Source of the DNA: Desmonostoc muscorum LEGE 12446
GTDB lineage: Bacteria > Cyanobacteriota > Cyanobacteriia > Cyanobacteriales > Nostocaceae
Length of the DNA stretch: 64,000 bases
Assembly: GCF_015207005.2 (NCBI RefSeq)
Contig: NZ_JADEXS020000002.1
Location: forward strand, 124,001 to 188,000
Reading direction: 5' to 3'
Within the stretch, counting starts at the first letter, position 1, and every line of letters begins with the position of its first letter. The notes beneath the pieces were generated by a model. It was not told the origin of the DNA and ran no database searches. It saw nothing but the letters and a program-made list of their open reading frames with translations. Made by a program: the position numbers and the translations under genes. This document shows positions 1 to 9,049 of the stretch, in pieces.

Positions 1-1722
1 TAATGCTTGTGTTAACGTTTTAATATCAGGAATTATCACCTGACTTTCTAAAGCAGGTTTAACTTGTGTATCCCAAAGAGCCTCACTATCATACGCTCGT
101 TTTTCATCGGCTTTGGACACTGGAATAATTAAAGGATAGGGAATAGAAGCTTGTCCCTCTGAACTGTAACCAGGACTAGTAATTACGCACTTGCCTTGAG
201 GAAATTTCAAAATTTCGTCAGCACTGATTACAGGCATCTTTTGCAAATTCTCACTCCAGCTAATTGAATGGCTCATTTGTCCGCCAAGCGATCGCCCAGT
301 GGTACGATTTTTAATTAGCACTTCCTTCTCACCGTAACGCTTTGAGTAATCCTCAGCCGTTTTGTAGTTGCCAGGATTGAACAAAACATGGGTACTACAA
401 GCAGAAGCGATCGCACTTCCCATCTTATCCCCATAAATATCGTAAAGTTGCTCTAAACTTTGGATACCCAGAATAAAGCAGGCACCGTTGGAACGATATT
501 CATTAATCCACTGTGGTAATCTGTCCAGCTTAATTGATGGCAATTCATCCAAAGAAATAATTAACGGATCTTTGCGGGGACGGCTTAAATTACCGACAAT
601 CATCAAGTGCATTGCAGCCGCCAGCAGAGGCCCAACCACACTGCGGCGTTCATCATCTAGCTTGAACACCACCATCTCTCTACCTTCAAGCTTAGTGGGA
701 ATGTCAGATTTCCCGATAAATGCCCTCAGCAAATCAGCTTGGATGAAAGATGAAAAAGTACCTGCTGCTGTGGTCAAAATCCCCGAAATAGTCTTCTCTG
801 CATCCTTGGCACTCAAAAATTGAATAAACGAAGTCGCCACCCATTCATCCAACCTTTTGGACTGTACCGCATGGTCAAGACGTTGCACCAGTTTTGGCAA
901 CCGCAGCACAGCATAAAGCATCGCCATATCTGGGTAAGGTGAACCCTTAACTAACTGTAAAAGTGCTTTAGCTAACAAGTCACCGGCTTTAGCAAAGAAC
1001 TCATCACTTTTACCACCACTGGAAGCATTGCGGTTAATCACTTGTCCAATTTCCCCCGCCATTACCCCATCGCGTGCATCACGCATATAATCCAAAGGAT
1101 TAATTACACCGCTAAAGGGTTCACCGGGGGCAAATACTCGTACTTTGTAACCATAACGGGCTGCTAAGGGTGCATGGAGTCGTAGTTGGTCGCCCTTCTT
1201 GTCGTAGAGTAAAATCGGAAAACCTTGCTGCATAGCACTTTCTAACATCCGGTCTATGGTTGAGTAGGTTTTACCAGACCCAGGCGCACCTATTACCAGT
1301 GTTCCCCTTTCGGCATTGGGAAACCAAACACTAGGAGATGCACCTAACATTGTTTGGAGATTAGTAATTAGCGATCGCCATTTACCTTTTACCCAATAGC
1401 GAGGAGTTCCAGACCACAGGGTAACTTTATTGTGTTTGCACTCCTTGATTTGCTTGAGTGCTAGGTTAGTTGCTGCTAGTTTCTCGCTGATACCGGAGAC
1501 TTTACCAGTGGTGATTTTTCCCTTACCAGTACCACTGATTTGCAACAACAGTATAACGAACAGTATTCCACCTACCATCATCCAACCTTGGGGATTGTTA
1601 TACTGTTGAAACAACTTGCCAAAGTCAATGCTAGCCAGAGGTGCTTGGAAGGATGACACTTCAATTAATGTCGAGTTAGCAGTGATCTGGTTGTGTGGTA
1701 GATTTTTCTGGGAAATGTTCAT
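1..1722 (-). CDS. VirD4/TraG-type conjugative coupling protein (C-terminus beyond window)
   Basis: The open frame of 574 codons runs off the left window edge. A membrane segment lies near residues 38-60. A Walker A motif (GAPGSGKT) is near residue 144 and a Walker B motif (LIISLDELPS) near residue 387. This order and spacing match VirD4/TraG/TraD coupling proteins, hexameric inner-membrane ATPases that deliver relaxosome DNA to a type IV secretion channel. The ATG at 1722 is the first in frame after an upstream stop; no good Shine-Dalgarno is visible. The transglycosylase-like gene at 4370-6337 supports a conjugation context. No relaxase or VirB4 lies in the window. Confidence in the family is high. 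Confidence 0.88.
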   Translation of the reverse strand, partial: MNISQKNLPHNQITANSTLIEVSSFQAPLASIDFGKLFQQYNNPQGWMMVGGILFVILLLQISGTGKGKITTGKVSGISEKLAATNLALKQIKECKHNKVTLWSGTPRYWVKGKWRSLITNLQTMLGASPSVWFPNAERGTLVIGAPGSGKTYSTIDRMLESAMQQGFPILLYDKKGDQLRLHAPLAARYGYKVRVFAPGEPFSGVINPLDYMRDARDGVMAGEIGQVINRNASSGGKSDEFFAKAGDLLAKALLQLVKGSPYPDMAMLYAVLRLPKLVQRLDHAVQSKRLDEWVATSFIQFLSAKDAEKTISGILTTAAGTFSSFIQADLLRAFIGKSDIPTKLEGREMVVFKLDDERRSVVGPLLAAAMHLMIVGNLSRPRKDPLIISLDELPSIKLDRLPQWINEYRSNGACFILGIQSLEQLYDIYGDKMGSAIASACSTHVLFNPGNYKTAEDYSKRYGEKEVLIKNRTTGRSLGGQMSHSISWSENLQKMPVISADEILKFPQGKCVITSPGYSSEGQASIPYPLIIPVSKADEKRAYDSEALWDTQVKPALESQVIIPDIKTLTQAL

Positions 1723-1849
1723 AGCAGTGAAGTATGCATTTAGCAGAAATTTTAGCTACCAAGTGAAAGCTAGGGTATTGACCTTTTGGACATTTTTTTA
1801 GAGGTGTTAGAAACTCTATTTCTAGAGGAGTGTCAGATACATAACAGCT

Positions 1850-2141
1850 TTATGAATGATTGCTGTTAAACTTCGCCAATAAATCCTCACGGGAGAGATT
1901 CGATAACTGCAACAGTAAAGAAGCATACGATGTGTGAAGGTAACTCTAGAATAGGCTGAATAATTGTGGCTAATTGTTCATCTAGCGTACCAAATCGAAC
2001 TGTTAGTAAATTTTCTACAACCATACGTTGCCCTTGCTTTTGAGCCTCTTGCTCCCACTGTATATATAGTGGTGATAATTTCATGATTAACCTCCTGTCA
2101 TCCTCATATATATTTTCGCTAGTTTGTAAATTAGCATTCAA
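1850..2141 (-). pseudogene. DUF4351/Rpn-family C-terminal remnant with a frameshift
   Basis: The first part encodes the DUF4351-type signature VENLLTVRFGTLDEQL, normally found at the C-terminus of Rpn (PD-(D/E)XK transposase-like) proteins in cyanobacteria. The open frame then drifts into non-homologous residues and stops at 1887. A different frame of the same strand gives the expected family ending (SYASLLLQL, then LSREDLLAKF) and stops at 1850, so a single-base indel lies near 1940. The nuclease part of an Rpn protein is absent. An excellent AGGAGG at 2091-2096 precedes an internal ATG at 2084, so a short peptide could still be made. Most likely a decayed fragment. Confidence 0.7.
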
Positions 2142-2219
2142 GATACTTTATTTTATGGCGTAATTTAAATCTGTGGTGGAGAGTAATTGCCTCATAAACA
2201 ACGGTTGGTAAATAAGTTT

Positions 2220-2235
2220 TGAGGCTAACGCCTCA
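2220..2235. repeat. Short hairpin before 2266 gene
   Basis: TGAGGC-taac-GCCTCA is a perfect 6-bp stem 31 bp upstream of the ATG at 2266. No T-run follows. It may be a leader structure or a dispersed cyanobacterial palindrome. Confidence 0.4.
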
Positions 2236-2265
2236 TGCGTTGGGCAATCATATTTATGTAGTCCA

Positions 2266-3372
2266 ATGGTTAAATCTAGGGTTTCAAACAACTCTAATCG
2301 CTCCAATCAATCTACTGCCAAAACTGCTGCTTCTAATCCCAAAGCTAATACCAAAGCTCAAGCAGCTAAATCTAAAGCTCCTAACACTCAATTGTCAGAC
2401 CTTGATATTGACGATATTGACCCAGAACTTCTCAGCGACAGTTATAACCAAGTTAGACGACCGTTACTGCCTTACGGCATTGTCGTTAATGACAAACCCG
2501 CCGGACTTCTAATTCCAGAAGACCAGCTAGAAAAGGCTGGCTGGCTTGATATGCCACAGGAGGACGACCTAACTATTGTCACCCTAACTGAAGATGTTAC
2601 TGGACTCTTAATTACTCAAGCACGGTTACTAGTTTTAGCTTTTGTACCAGAGTATATCCGTTATAAATCAGATGTTGAAGACTTGGGTGGTTCTTTTGTT
2701 GGGCTTTATGATGAATACAAGCATAACCTTGACAAGAAAACAATGGATGTGTGTTCAGAACATGCACTGGTGTTTCTGGATGAGGATAATCAACCCCTGC
2801 ATACTACTCCTGTCGTTGTCCGCTTTAAGAATGTAGCTCTCTGGAGTTTTAAGTCAGTGCGTGAGGAGTTTTACCGTTCTTTGGAAAAAACCTTTGCTGA
2901 CTATTTCCAAGTGCCATTTAGCGGCAAAACCGATAGGTGGCGTAGCTTAGGTGTGCTGTCAGTCGAGTTCAAAGCTGTCAAAGAGGGCGAAGGTAAGAAT
3001 AAACACGACTGTTGTAAGACTGTAGACTATACTAAACCCACCGTTGAAAATCTGTCTCAATTTTATTTGGGTCAACCCGCAGCTAAAGCCCTAATTTGGC
3101 AACAACATGATGCGATCGCTGGTTTTAATGAACCTCAATCCCTACCTGCTTTGCCAGGAGAATCGGTATCTGTAGACGTGGAAGTATTGCCACCAAATAA
3201 GAATAGAAACAAAACTCCAAGCGTTCGTAAATCGAAACCAGCGACCAAGCCACCTCGCAAAATTCAACTTATTGACGATGACGACTTCCTCGATGAAACC
3301 GACGATTTGGAAGCTGAATTAGACGATGATGATTTTGAGGAGGAAGACGATGAACTGGATGATGAGGAATAG
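2266..3372 (+). CDS. Unknown plasmid protein, acidic C-terminus (possibly DUF5895-like)
   Basis: 368 aa. The N-terminus (residues 1-45) is rich in Ser/Asn/Lys/Ala and likely disordered. A folded central part follows, including WSFKSVREEFYRSLEKTFADYF and a Cys pair (HDCCKT). The tail (about 320-368) is almost all Asp/Glu. It resembles cyanobacterial plasmid proteins that I recall under DUF5895, but I cannot confirm the family. The acidic tail suggests contact with basic or DNA-binding partners; that is inference only. No ribosome site is obvious before the ATG. It stands alone, with opposite-strand genes on both sides. Confidence 0.75.
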   Translation: MVKSRVSNNSNRSNQSTAKTAASNPKANTKAQAAKSKAPNTQLSDLDIDDIDPELLSDSYNQVRRPLLPYGIVVNDKPAGLLIPEDQLEKAGWLDMPQEDDLTIVTLTEDVTGLLITQARLLVLAFVPEYIRYKSDVEDLGGSFVGLYDEYKHNLDKKTMDVCSEHALVFLDEDNQPLHTTPVVVRFKNVALWSFKSVREEFYRSLEKTFADYFQVPFSGKTDRWRSLGVLSVEFKAVKEGEGKNKHDCCKTVDYTKPTVENLSQFYLGQPAAKALIWQQHDAIAGFNEPQSLPALPGESVSVDVEVLPPNKNRNKTPSVRKSKPATKPPRKIQLIDDDDFLDETDDLEAELDDDDFEEEDDELDDEE

Positions 3373-3421
3373 TCCAATGCAACTATAGCGTCTGTGCTGG
3401 TAAACTACCCACTACTCAGTG

Positions 3422-3442
3422 CTGAGTCCTGAGTCCTGAGTA
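3422..3442. repeat. Heptamer tandem repeat (STRR), CTGAGTC x3
   Basis: Three tandem 7-mers: CTGAGTC, CTGAGTC, CTGAGTA. Heptanucleotide short tandemly repeated repeats are a known feature of heterocystous cyanobacterial genomes. It lies between the convergent genes ending at 3372 and 3638. Confidence 0.75.
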
Positions 3443-3637
3443 GATTAAAAGTCACTCAACTTGGTATATGCCTCGCACGGCAGTTGCTCCACTTGTGGGC
3501 GGCCTTTTAACTCAGCACTCTTCATCCACCACTGACCTAGATGCCGATTTAATGGGAATTTCCTAGAGGTTTTAGATGAAAATAGCCTGCCGTAGCTAAG
3601 ATGACTATGGCAGAGTTTTCTTCTAGATTTCGAGTTA

Positions 3638-4366
3638 TCAACTTTGGGATTTTTTACTATTAGTGAAAAGCTGACTATCAGCAAGTTGATAGCCAGTGCC
3701 ATTGAAACAAAAATTCAATTGGCGTAGCTGCTCTTGCTCGGTTTGCAGCACTTTAATGCACGGTAATGCCTGACCTCGGTTCTCTCCCACTTCTAACAAA
3801 TGTTTACCTGGTGGTAGATTGGGATTCAAGTAACTCAAGAATACCTGAGTAATTGGTTTGTCCTTTCTGAGCCAGTAACCAGTATACAGACATCCCAAAG
3901 CACCACAGACATCAGGTGTATTCAAGTTGAAAACTGCGAACCTGCCGTCTTTCCCTTCCACACTCCAAGCCAGTATATTTTTAGCAGATACTTTGGCATT
4001 TAACTCTGTATTTTCTACAATCACCTGTTCAACGACTGTAGCAGGCACAACATTAGCAGCTTTGTTCCAAGTAACGGTTGCTGCATTTAAGCTACAGCCC
4101 CCTAAGCTCATGAGAATTGACAGCAACAAAAAGATGCCCAAACCAATGCGAAACCAATGAACCCAGTAACGTACCCTCATAGAAGGTGCTGGTAATTGAT
4201 ATGCAGTTGTCTTCAGTGGTTGAGACTGAGTAGAGGAGGCGGAGGATGAATAAACTCCCTTTCCTTCCCCTGTTTGCCCACAGTGTATTTTTGAATGCAG
4301 CTCAGTATCCAGTATTTCTTTTATCTCATGGGCTGAGGTAATAGAAGTTTTAGATAAATCTGTCAT
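3638..4366 (-). CDS. Membrane-anchored protein of unknown function, conjugation cluster
   Basis: 242 aa. A cytoplasmic Ser/Thr-rich head of about 75 residues is followed by a transmembrane segment (GLGIFLLLSILMSLGG) and an outer domain with Cys residues (DVCGALGCLY, PCIKV, NFCFNG) that could form disulfides. The LGGC ending of the membrane segment resembles a lipobox but is too internal for a normal lipoprotein. The ATG at 4366 lies 3 bp after the stop of the gene at 4370 and has a strong GGGAGG, so the two are translationally linked. No family is recognised; a mating-channel or cell-wall role is inferred from its partner. Confidence 0.7.
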   Translation of the reverse strand: MTDLSKTSITSAHEIKEILDTELHSKIHCGQTGEGKGVYSSSASSTQSQPLKTTAYQLPAPSMRVRYWVHWFRIGLGIFLLLSILMSLGGCSLNAATVTWNKAANVVPATVVEQVIVENTELNAKVSAKNILAWSVEGKDGRFAVFNLNTPDVCGALGCLYTGYWLRKDKPITQVFLSYLNPNLPPGKHLLEVGENRGQALPCIKVLQTEQEQLRQLNFCFNGTGYQLADSQLFTNSKKSQS

Positions 4367-4369
4367 ACT

Positions 4370-6337
4370 CTACCTCCCATTTTCAGTATTTTTAGCAGTG
4401 CTGATGTAGCTAGAATTTACATTGGGAGAACAGGTCAGCGTTCCATTATCGCTATTACTGTTGCGATAACTAGCTAAAGCGGTTTTGCCGTAATCTTTGA
4501 GACTGAGACGACCGAGGGCATCTGAGCCATTTCCATCAACTTTGCTGTAATCACCACCAAAATGCTTTTGAGCCACTCGTTCAATTAGGCGATCGCCGGT
4601 AAATGGCTGTCCTGTAGCCGGATCGATTTGCTCTTGTGTCACTTGAATTTTGTTAGCCATATCAGCCATTAATGCCCTATCTTGGTCAGCTGGAGGAAAA
4701 AACTCAAATAGTTCAGCCTCTGTTGGTTGATGCCCTTGCTTCACTTGACTCAGAAACTCTTTACCTCCAGGCTTGGCAGCAATTAACTTCACTGCATAAG
4801 GGTTATAACTCATGAACTGGTAGCGACCGAGAGCGCGACCACAATTTAAACCCCCATCCGCACAGGTATGTATGCCAATGGCTTTGTAATCCCCGCTACC
4901 AGCACTCTCAATTTCCGCAATTGCATTTGAGAGCGATCGCAAATCAATACCAGAGAGTGATTGATCTGTTATCGACCGACTAGCATTACTAAACGTGCAT
5001 GGATTAATCTTCTCTCTTACTCCAGTACCGTTGGTAGTGCTAGCTTTAGGCTCTCTTGTCGCTCCAGTTGGTAAAGACGTAGTATTTGTCCTCTGTTCAC
5101 TCAAATTGCCTACAAATATCAGGGAGTTAACCTTGTAGCTGAAAAAAGGAACAGGCCCAATAAAATAAGGTGTACAACCCATTCGCCAAGCACAGAACCG
5201 AAAGAACAAAGCTGTATCTACCGTATCAGTAGTTTCATCCGGCTCCATTACCACCACCTTAAAAGCTTTACCAAACGGTAGCCTTCCTGTTGGTTCCCGA
5301 CCGTTATTCACTGCTTTCAGGATACCCCGCCCGCCCTCGACTTCTTGGTATTTACCGGAAATCCACTGTTTACCTTCCAACTGACCACGTTCCTGACGAC
5401 CTGTATTCTCCAAATCATCCAATTCTAAGTAAGCGCAGTCTTTTTCAGTACAAGGCACAGAAAACCCTTGCACGTCTGAACCAGAAATCGTATTGTTACG
5501 GCGGTTTTCTGCTGGCCCATAAACTACATCAATCCGCATTACTAAGCTACCAATTTCAGTGATGGGATTAGGCATTAATCCTAAAGGTACTTGTCCCAAA
5601 CCAGGAATATCCGAAACATTGCTATTCATCCAACCTGTAAATTGTTGTAGCTGTACTGCATCTAAGTTAGGAATTGAAGAAATAGAAAACTTTGACAAGT
5701 CGATTTCTCCCAGCTTCATTTGCCCAACTTCATACTGTGTTAGTACCTGAGCTAGTGTTAAATTAGATGCGGCAATTAAGTGAAATTTTAGTAAGGTTGC
5801 AACAGGTGTAATATTGTTTACTTGTGTATTAGCTAATTCTGGAACAACCTGAGCTAAATGGCTCAATGTCTGCTCCCCAATCAGGAGAAATTCACTCAAG
5901 GCAATTTGGTTTAAATCTATACTGTTAATGCCTGTGTTCGCCTCTGGTTGTGTGCCCAGAGCGATCGCCTGGATCGCCTGTAAAGAAAACTCCTCTGCCT
6001 GCAATGCTTCACTGATATCTCCTAACTTCAAATATTGGTCAGGAGTCATACCCACATTCCAAGTGCGACTCAGGTCATAACCCAATGTTTGACTGTAGGG
6101 ACTGCCATCAATTGCACCGGATTGACTGATACCTGGTAGCTGGGCCAGAGAAATGCGGCTCCAGTCTGGGAGCAAAACTTTAGTAGCAGGTAGTCGAGAC
6201 TGAGGATTTGCAACTTCTACAATTCGAGTCGGTAAATTGCCATCACCAATTGTGTTGATTGTAGCTTGTGCGGCGATACTATAAATAATACAAGCAATGA
6301 CAACCAGAAGAGATATCCATGCTTTTGGTATCTTCAT
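4370..6337 (-). CDS. Secreted protein with C-terminal lysozyme-like (VirB1-type) domain
   Basis: 655 aa. An N-terminal signal or membrane segment (WISLLVVIACIIYSIAA) comes first, then a long N-terminal region rich in repeated Leu/Gln helices and a Cys-containing middle part (about 290-400). The C-terminal part (about 470-630) looks like a lytic transglycosylase: AIAEIESAGSGDYKAIG with a probable catalytic Glu, then GRALGRYQFM and a late KHFGGDYSKVDG segment. Such enzymes open peptidoglycan for conjugation machines. It is cotranscribed with the gene ending at 3638. The N-terminal region is not recognised. Function is well supported for the C-terminus only. Confidence 0.75.
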   Translation of the reverse strand: MKIPKAWISLLVVIACIIYSIAAQATINTIGDGNLPTRIVEVANPQSRLPATKVLLPDWSRISLAQLPGISQSGAIDGSPYSQTLGYDLSRTWNVGMTPDQYLKLGDISEALQAEEFSLQAIQAIALGTQPEANTGINSIDLNQIALSEFLLIGEQTLSHLAQVVPELANTQVNNITPVATLLKFHLIAASNLTLAQVLTQYEVGQMKLGEIDLSKFSISSIPNLDAVQLQQFTGWMNSNVSDIPGLGQVPLGLMPNPITEIGSLVMRIDVVYGPAENRRNNTISGSDVQGFSVPCTEKDCAYLELDDLENTGRQERGQLEGKQWISGKYQEVEGGRGILKAVNNGREPTGRLPFGKAFKVVVMEPDETTDTVDTALFFRFCAWRMGCTPYFIGPVPFFSYKVNSLIFVGNLSEQRTNTTSLPTGATREPKASTTNGTGVREKINPCTFSNASRSITDQSLSGIDLRSLSNAIAEIESAGSGDYKAIGIHTCADGGLNCGRALGRYQFMSYNPYAVKLIAAKPGGKEFLSQVKQGHQPTEAELFEFFPPADQDRALMADMANKIQVTQEQIDPATGQPFTGDRLIERVAQKHFGGDYSKVDGNGSDALGRLSLKDYGKTALASYRNSNSDNGTLTCSPNVNSSYISTAKNTENGR

Positions 6338-6361
6338 AATTTCAGCTTTATAAATGACAGC

Positions 6362-6431
6362 AACTATACCCCAACAAGCAAAGTAATTTATTTAATGCAA
6401 ACCATTTTTTTGTTACTTTTGGGGTATAGTT
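6362..6431. repeat. Inverted repeat between 6449 and 4370 genes
   Basis: AACTATACCCCAA at 6362-6374 is repeated in inverse at 6419-6431 (13/13), with a weaker inner AAGTAA/TTACTT pairing. No T-run follows on the minus strand, so it is not a typical terminator. It sits in the 111-bp leader of the transglycosylase-like gene and may be an operator or attenuator. Confidence 0.6.
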
Positions 6432-6448
6432 ATCAGTAGAAATATGAC

Positions 6449-6763
6449 TTATAACTCTAGCTCTGGCGATGCTGACTGTTGACTTTTCTTAGACTTGTAA
6501 CCTGAGCCAGAGCCATATCCTGGTAATTGAGGATTGGGATTAGCAGCCGATTCAGTGTAAGGTGTATCCCCAAGATTGATTTCAAAAATATTCTCTTGAT
6601 AACCATCCCTAAATTGGTCTGTTTGCAGGGGATTACTACTATCTCCAGAACTTGATTGCTCAACACCGTAACATAAAGATTGATAGCCACTGCTAGACTG
6701 ATAATTCCTACTGTCGTCAGTATCAAGATTTTGGTTAATTGTGGGTTCGTTATTCATTGGCAT
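6449..6763 (-). CDS. Small Ser/Asn/Gln-rich hypothetical protein
   Basis: 104 aa, low complexity (Ser, Gln, Asn, Gly, Tyr), no membrane segment and no recognised motif. It is the first gene of the minus-strand run leading to 4370 and 3638. Start choices are ATG 6763 or ATG 6757 (two codons later); both lack a clear Shine-Dalgarno. Coding status rests on length and operon position, so it is moderate. Function unknown. Confidence 0.5.
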   Translation of the reverse strand: MPMNNEPTINQNLDTDDSRNYQSSSGYQSLCYGVEQSSSGDSSNPLQTDQFRDGYQENIFEINLGDTPYTESAANPNPQLPGYGSGSGYKSKKSQQSASPELEL

Positions 6764-7409
6764 TACCTAAAAAAGCTGTATCAATGCCAGCATAAAAAGA
6801 TTTATCTAGTATCAGCCTTCACCTATTGGACATTAATTTTTTAGCCGATTGGCTATTTTTGGTGATGCGCTCATATCGAGATGACAAATGGAGCAAATGA
6901 ATTTAATTTCACCAGAAGTAATGGCAGAAATTAGTAATGGGAATAGTACCAAACTGCCAGATAACACCCGAAAAATGCTGCAAATTCTGGCAAGTTTAAA
7001 TACACCAAAAGAATTATTAGCAAGTCTTTTGGAAATAGCTGAATTTTCCCTACACCATGTTCGCTACCTTGCAGGGCCATTGGTAATTCATCGCAGTCCT
7101 TGGAGTGATACGATTCCCCAATGGCTCAAGTTTGCTTGTATTCAGGATCGATTGGAACTTATCTTCACTGAATACGAACAGGATCAGGTTGGTGTTTCCA
7201 GCACAGCCACAGAAGTTCTTACCTACATGATGCCTGCAACTTACGAAGCACCTTTACATAGGGACTACGCTGACCTTTATCTTTGGGTAGGTAATGAAGT
7301 TTTAACAAAATACGATAAATTACCAAAGGGTTGCAAGAGTTTTTATGATTTTCTAGGTGATGGTGATACGAACAATGCCAGCAATAATCGCATCATTCAT
7401 TTTAATCAG

Positions 7410-8765
7410 TTGACACTCCCCGAATTTCTAATTCGGGGATTCTTGCTTCAAAGGGATTCCAATGAATTTACCCTCAGCAAGCATCTTGACCGTTTGCCCA
7501 ACGGCTGCAAGTCCTCTTTTAAGAACTACTTGTGCGGCTGCTACATCCCGATCTGTGGTATAGCCACAATTTGAACAAACATGAGTACGTTCTGAGAGTT
7601 CTTTCTTGCCTGTCTCAACACTACAACTCGGACAAATCTGGCTGGTTTTGCGACTGTCTACTTTTTGGAAATAAACACCACGCTTGAAACAGGTTTGCTG
7701 TAGTATGTTGAAGAATTGCCCAAACCCAGCATCTAGGCAGTGCTTACCCAAGATTCCGCGAGATAAGCTAACTAAATTTAAATCTTCAACAAATACCATT
7801 CCAGCATTGTTGCAGATTTGGTGAGACAGTTTTCTATGCCAGTCTTTACGACAGTTGGCAACGTACTCATGCAATGAAGCAACTTTCTTAATAGCTTTGT
7901 ACCAATTGTTCGAGCCTAATTGTTTTCTTGAGACACGCTGTTGCAGCAATTTAAGCTTGCGTTCGGTATCTACAAAAAACTTTGGACGCAAGACTTGTAG
8001 CCCATTAGAAGTTGCAATAAAGCTTGTTAGTCCTACATCTATCCCTACCGCTTCCCCATGTGGCAAAGGCTTCGGTACAGATACATCCCATTGAACAGTT
8101 AGCATCACGTACCATCCAGAAACCCGTTTCACTACACGGGCAAGTTTTACTACGCCACCATCAGGTATTGCTCGTGATTGACGAAACTTAACCCAACCAA
8201 TCACAGGCAAATTAACCATTCCCGGATTCAACCTCTGACACTGTATTTGTGGGAACACAAAAGACCGCATCCTTCCAAGTTTTTTGAATCGGGGGAATCC
8301 GTGGTTTCTCTCCCACATTGCCACAAATGCCACCTCAAGGCGTTTTAGGGTTTGCTGCAAAACCTGAGACTGTACTTTCTTGAGTTCAGGAAAGTCTTTT
8401 TTGGCAGCAGTTAACGCTTTGCACTGGCTGGCATAGGTTGGACGAGAAGTGTCAGCAGGAATAATATATTCATGTTTGAGCGAACAAGCGTTAATCCGAC
8501 AACTACGCGACAAATACCAATCCTTACGTTCAGCCAAAGCATAGTTATAGACACGACGATTAATTTCTAACCAGTCTTCAAATATCTGAGCCTGTGCATG
8601 GGTTGGCTTTAACTTAAATTCGTATGTCAGATTAAACAATTGTTTATCACCTCCTCTGAGATTATAAACCGTACCTACGCTTTGTAAATATTCCAGCCAA
8701 ATAAATTTGGCACATTCGCTTATATCCCCCAGTTAGAAAGACGGGGGCTTTACGCATCACGACTC
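7410..8765 (-). mobile_element. IS608-like (IS200/IS605 family, tnpB-only) element, complete
   Basis: 1356 bp, read on the minus strand. The left end sits next to host TTAC (minus strand, 8769-8766). AAAG lies immediately 5' of the left hairpin (CCCCCGTC...GGGGG). The right end has GAAT 5' of a hairpin (CCCCGAAT...ATTCGGGG) and ends in TCAA at 7413-7410. TTAC target, TCAA right cleavage site, and AAAG/GAAT guide tetranucleotides are those described for IS608. Excision restores the host frame. No tnpA is present, so it needs a transposase in trans. Only tnpB is carried (IS1341-type arrangement). Confidence 0.9.
7428..8639 (-). CDS. tnpB: TnpB RNA-guided nuclease, apparently intact
   Basis: 403 aa, the usual TnpB length. 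The N-terminal helix-turn-helix/WED part starts MFNLTYEFKLKPT. RuvC-like residues are all visible: GIDVGLTSF (Asp), VFVEDLNL (Glu) and TDRDVAAA (Asp). The zinc ribbon CPSC...CSNC is intact. The stop codon lies inside the right-end hairpin, so the guide RNA overlaps the gene's 3' end, as in characterised TnpB systems. The guide segment would be the 20 nt next to the right end, host positions 7409-7390 on the minus strand. TnpB cuts DNA next to the element's TAM (here TTAC) and favours retention of the element. Confidence 0.92.
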   Translation of the reverse strand: MFNLTYEFKLKPTHAQAQIFEDWLEINRRVYNYALAERKDWYLSRSCRINACSLKHEYIIPADTSRPTYASQCKALTAAKKDFPELKKVQSQVLQQTLKRLEVAFVAMWERNHGFPRFKKLGRMRSFVFPQIQCQRLNPGMVNLPVIGWVKFRQSRAIPDGGVVKLARVVKRVSGWYVMLTVQWDVSVPKPLPHGEAVGIDVGLTSFIATSNGLQVLRPKFFVDTERKLKLLQQRVSRKQLGSNNWYKAIKKVASLHEYVANCRKDWHRKLSHQICNNAGMVFVEDLNLVSLSRGILGKHCLDAGFGQFFNILQQTCFKRGVYFQKVDSRKTSQICPSCSVETGKKELSERTHVCSNCGYTTDRDVAAAQVVLKRGLAAVGQTVKMLAEGKFIGIPLKQESPN

Positions 8766-8952
8766 GTAAAAAATGAATTCGACTATCTTAGCAGGTCAAT
8801 TCGACGCAGCATAGTTAAACACGCAGCACAAGAGGGATGGGGTAAGCGTCATGTCAATACCAAGTCTAACTTAGACTCAATCCAAAGCACTCCAACTCCT
8901 AAACCTTCATCAAATTCAACTGTGCAAATTAGCTTGTTCTGAATTTTAAAAA

Positions 8953-8991
8953 AATCCTCAGTCTATTCAAATTTTCATCTGAGGATTTTTC
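8953..8991 (+). terminator. Rho-independent terminator of split gene
   Basis: Stem AATCCTCAG (8953-8961) / CTGAGGATT (8979-8987), 17-nt loop, then TTTTCT. It directly follows the stop at 8942. Confidence 0.85.
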
Positions 8992-9049
8992 TGTTAAATG
9001 GAAGCGTTCGCTTCTTTAATTATGAACATAAATTTTCAAGTTAGTCATC

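Larger units (their letters stand above)
6888..8942 (+). pseudogene. Unknown gene split by the TnpB element (6888-7409 + 8766-8942)
   Basis: The first segment encodes about 174 residues starting MEQMNLISPEV. The second encodes 58 residues ending STVQISLF before TGA at 8940-8942. Removing 7410-8765 joins the reading frame exactly (FNQ then VKNEFDYLSRSIRRS) and gives a 699-bp gene for a 232-aa protein. The product is unrecognised. The interrupted 5' part now reads into the element and stops at 7574, making a 228-aa chimera. A strong terminator follows at 8953. ATG 6897 with GGAG just upstream is an alternative start. Confidence 0.85.
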
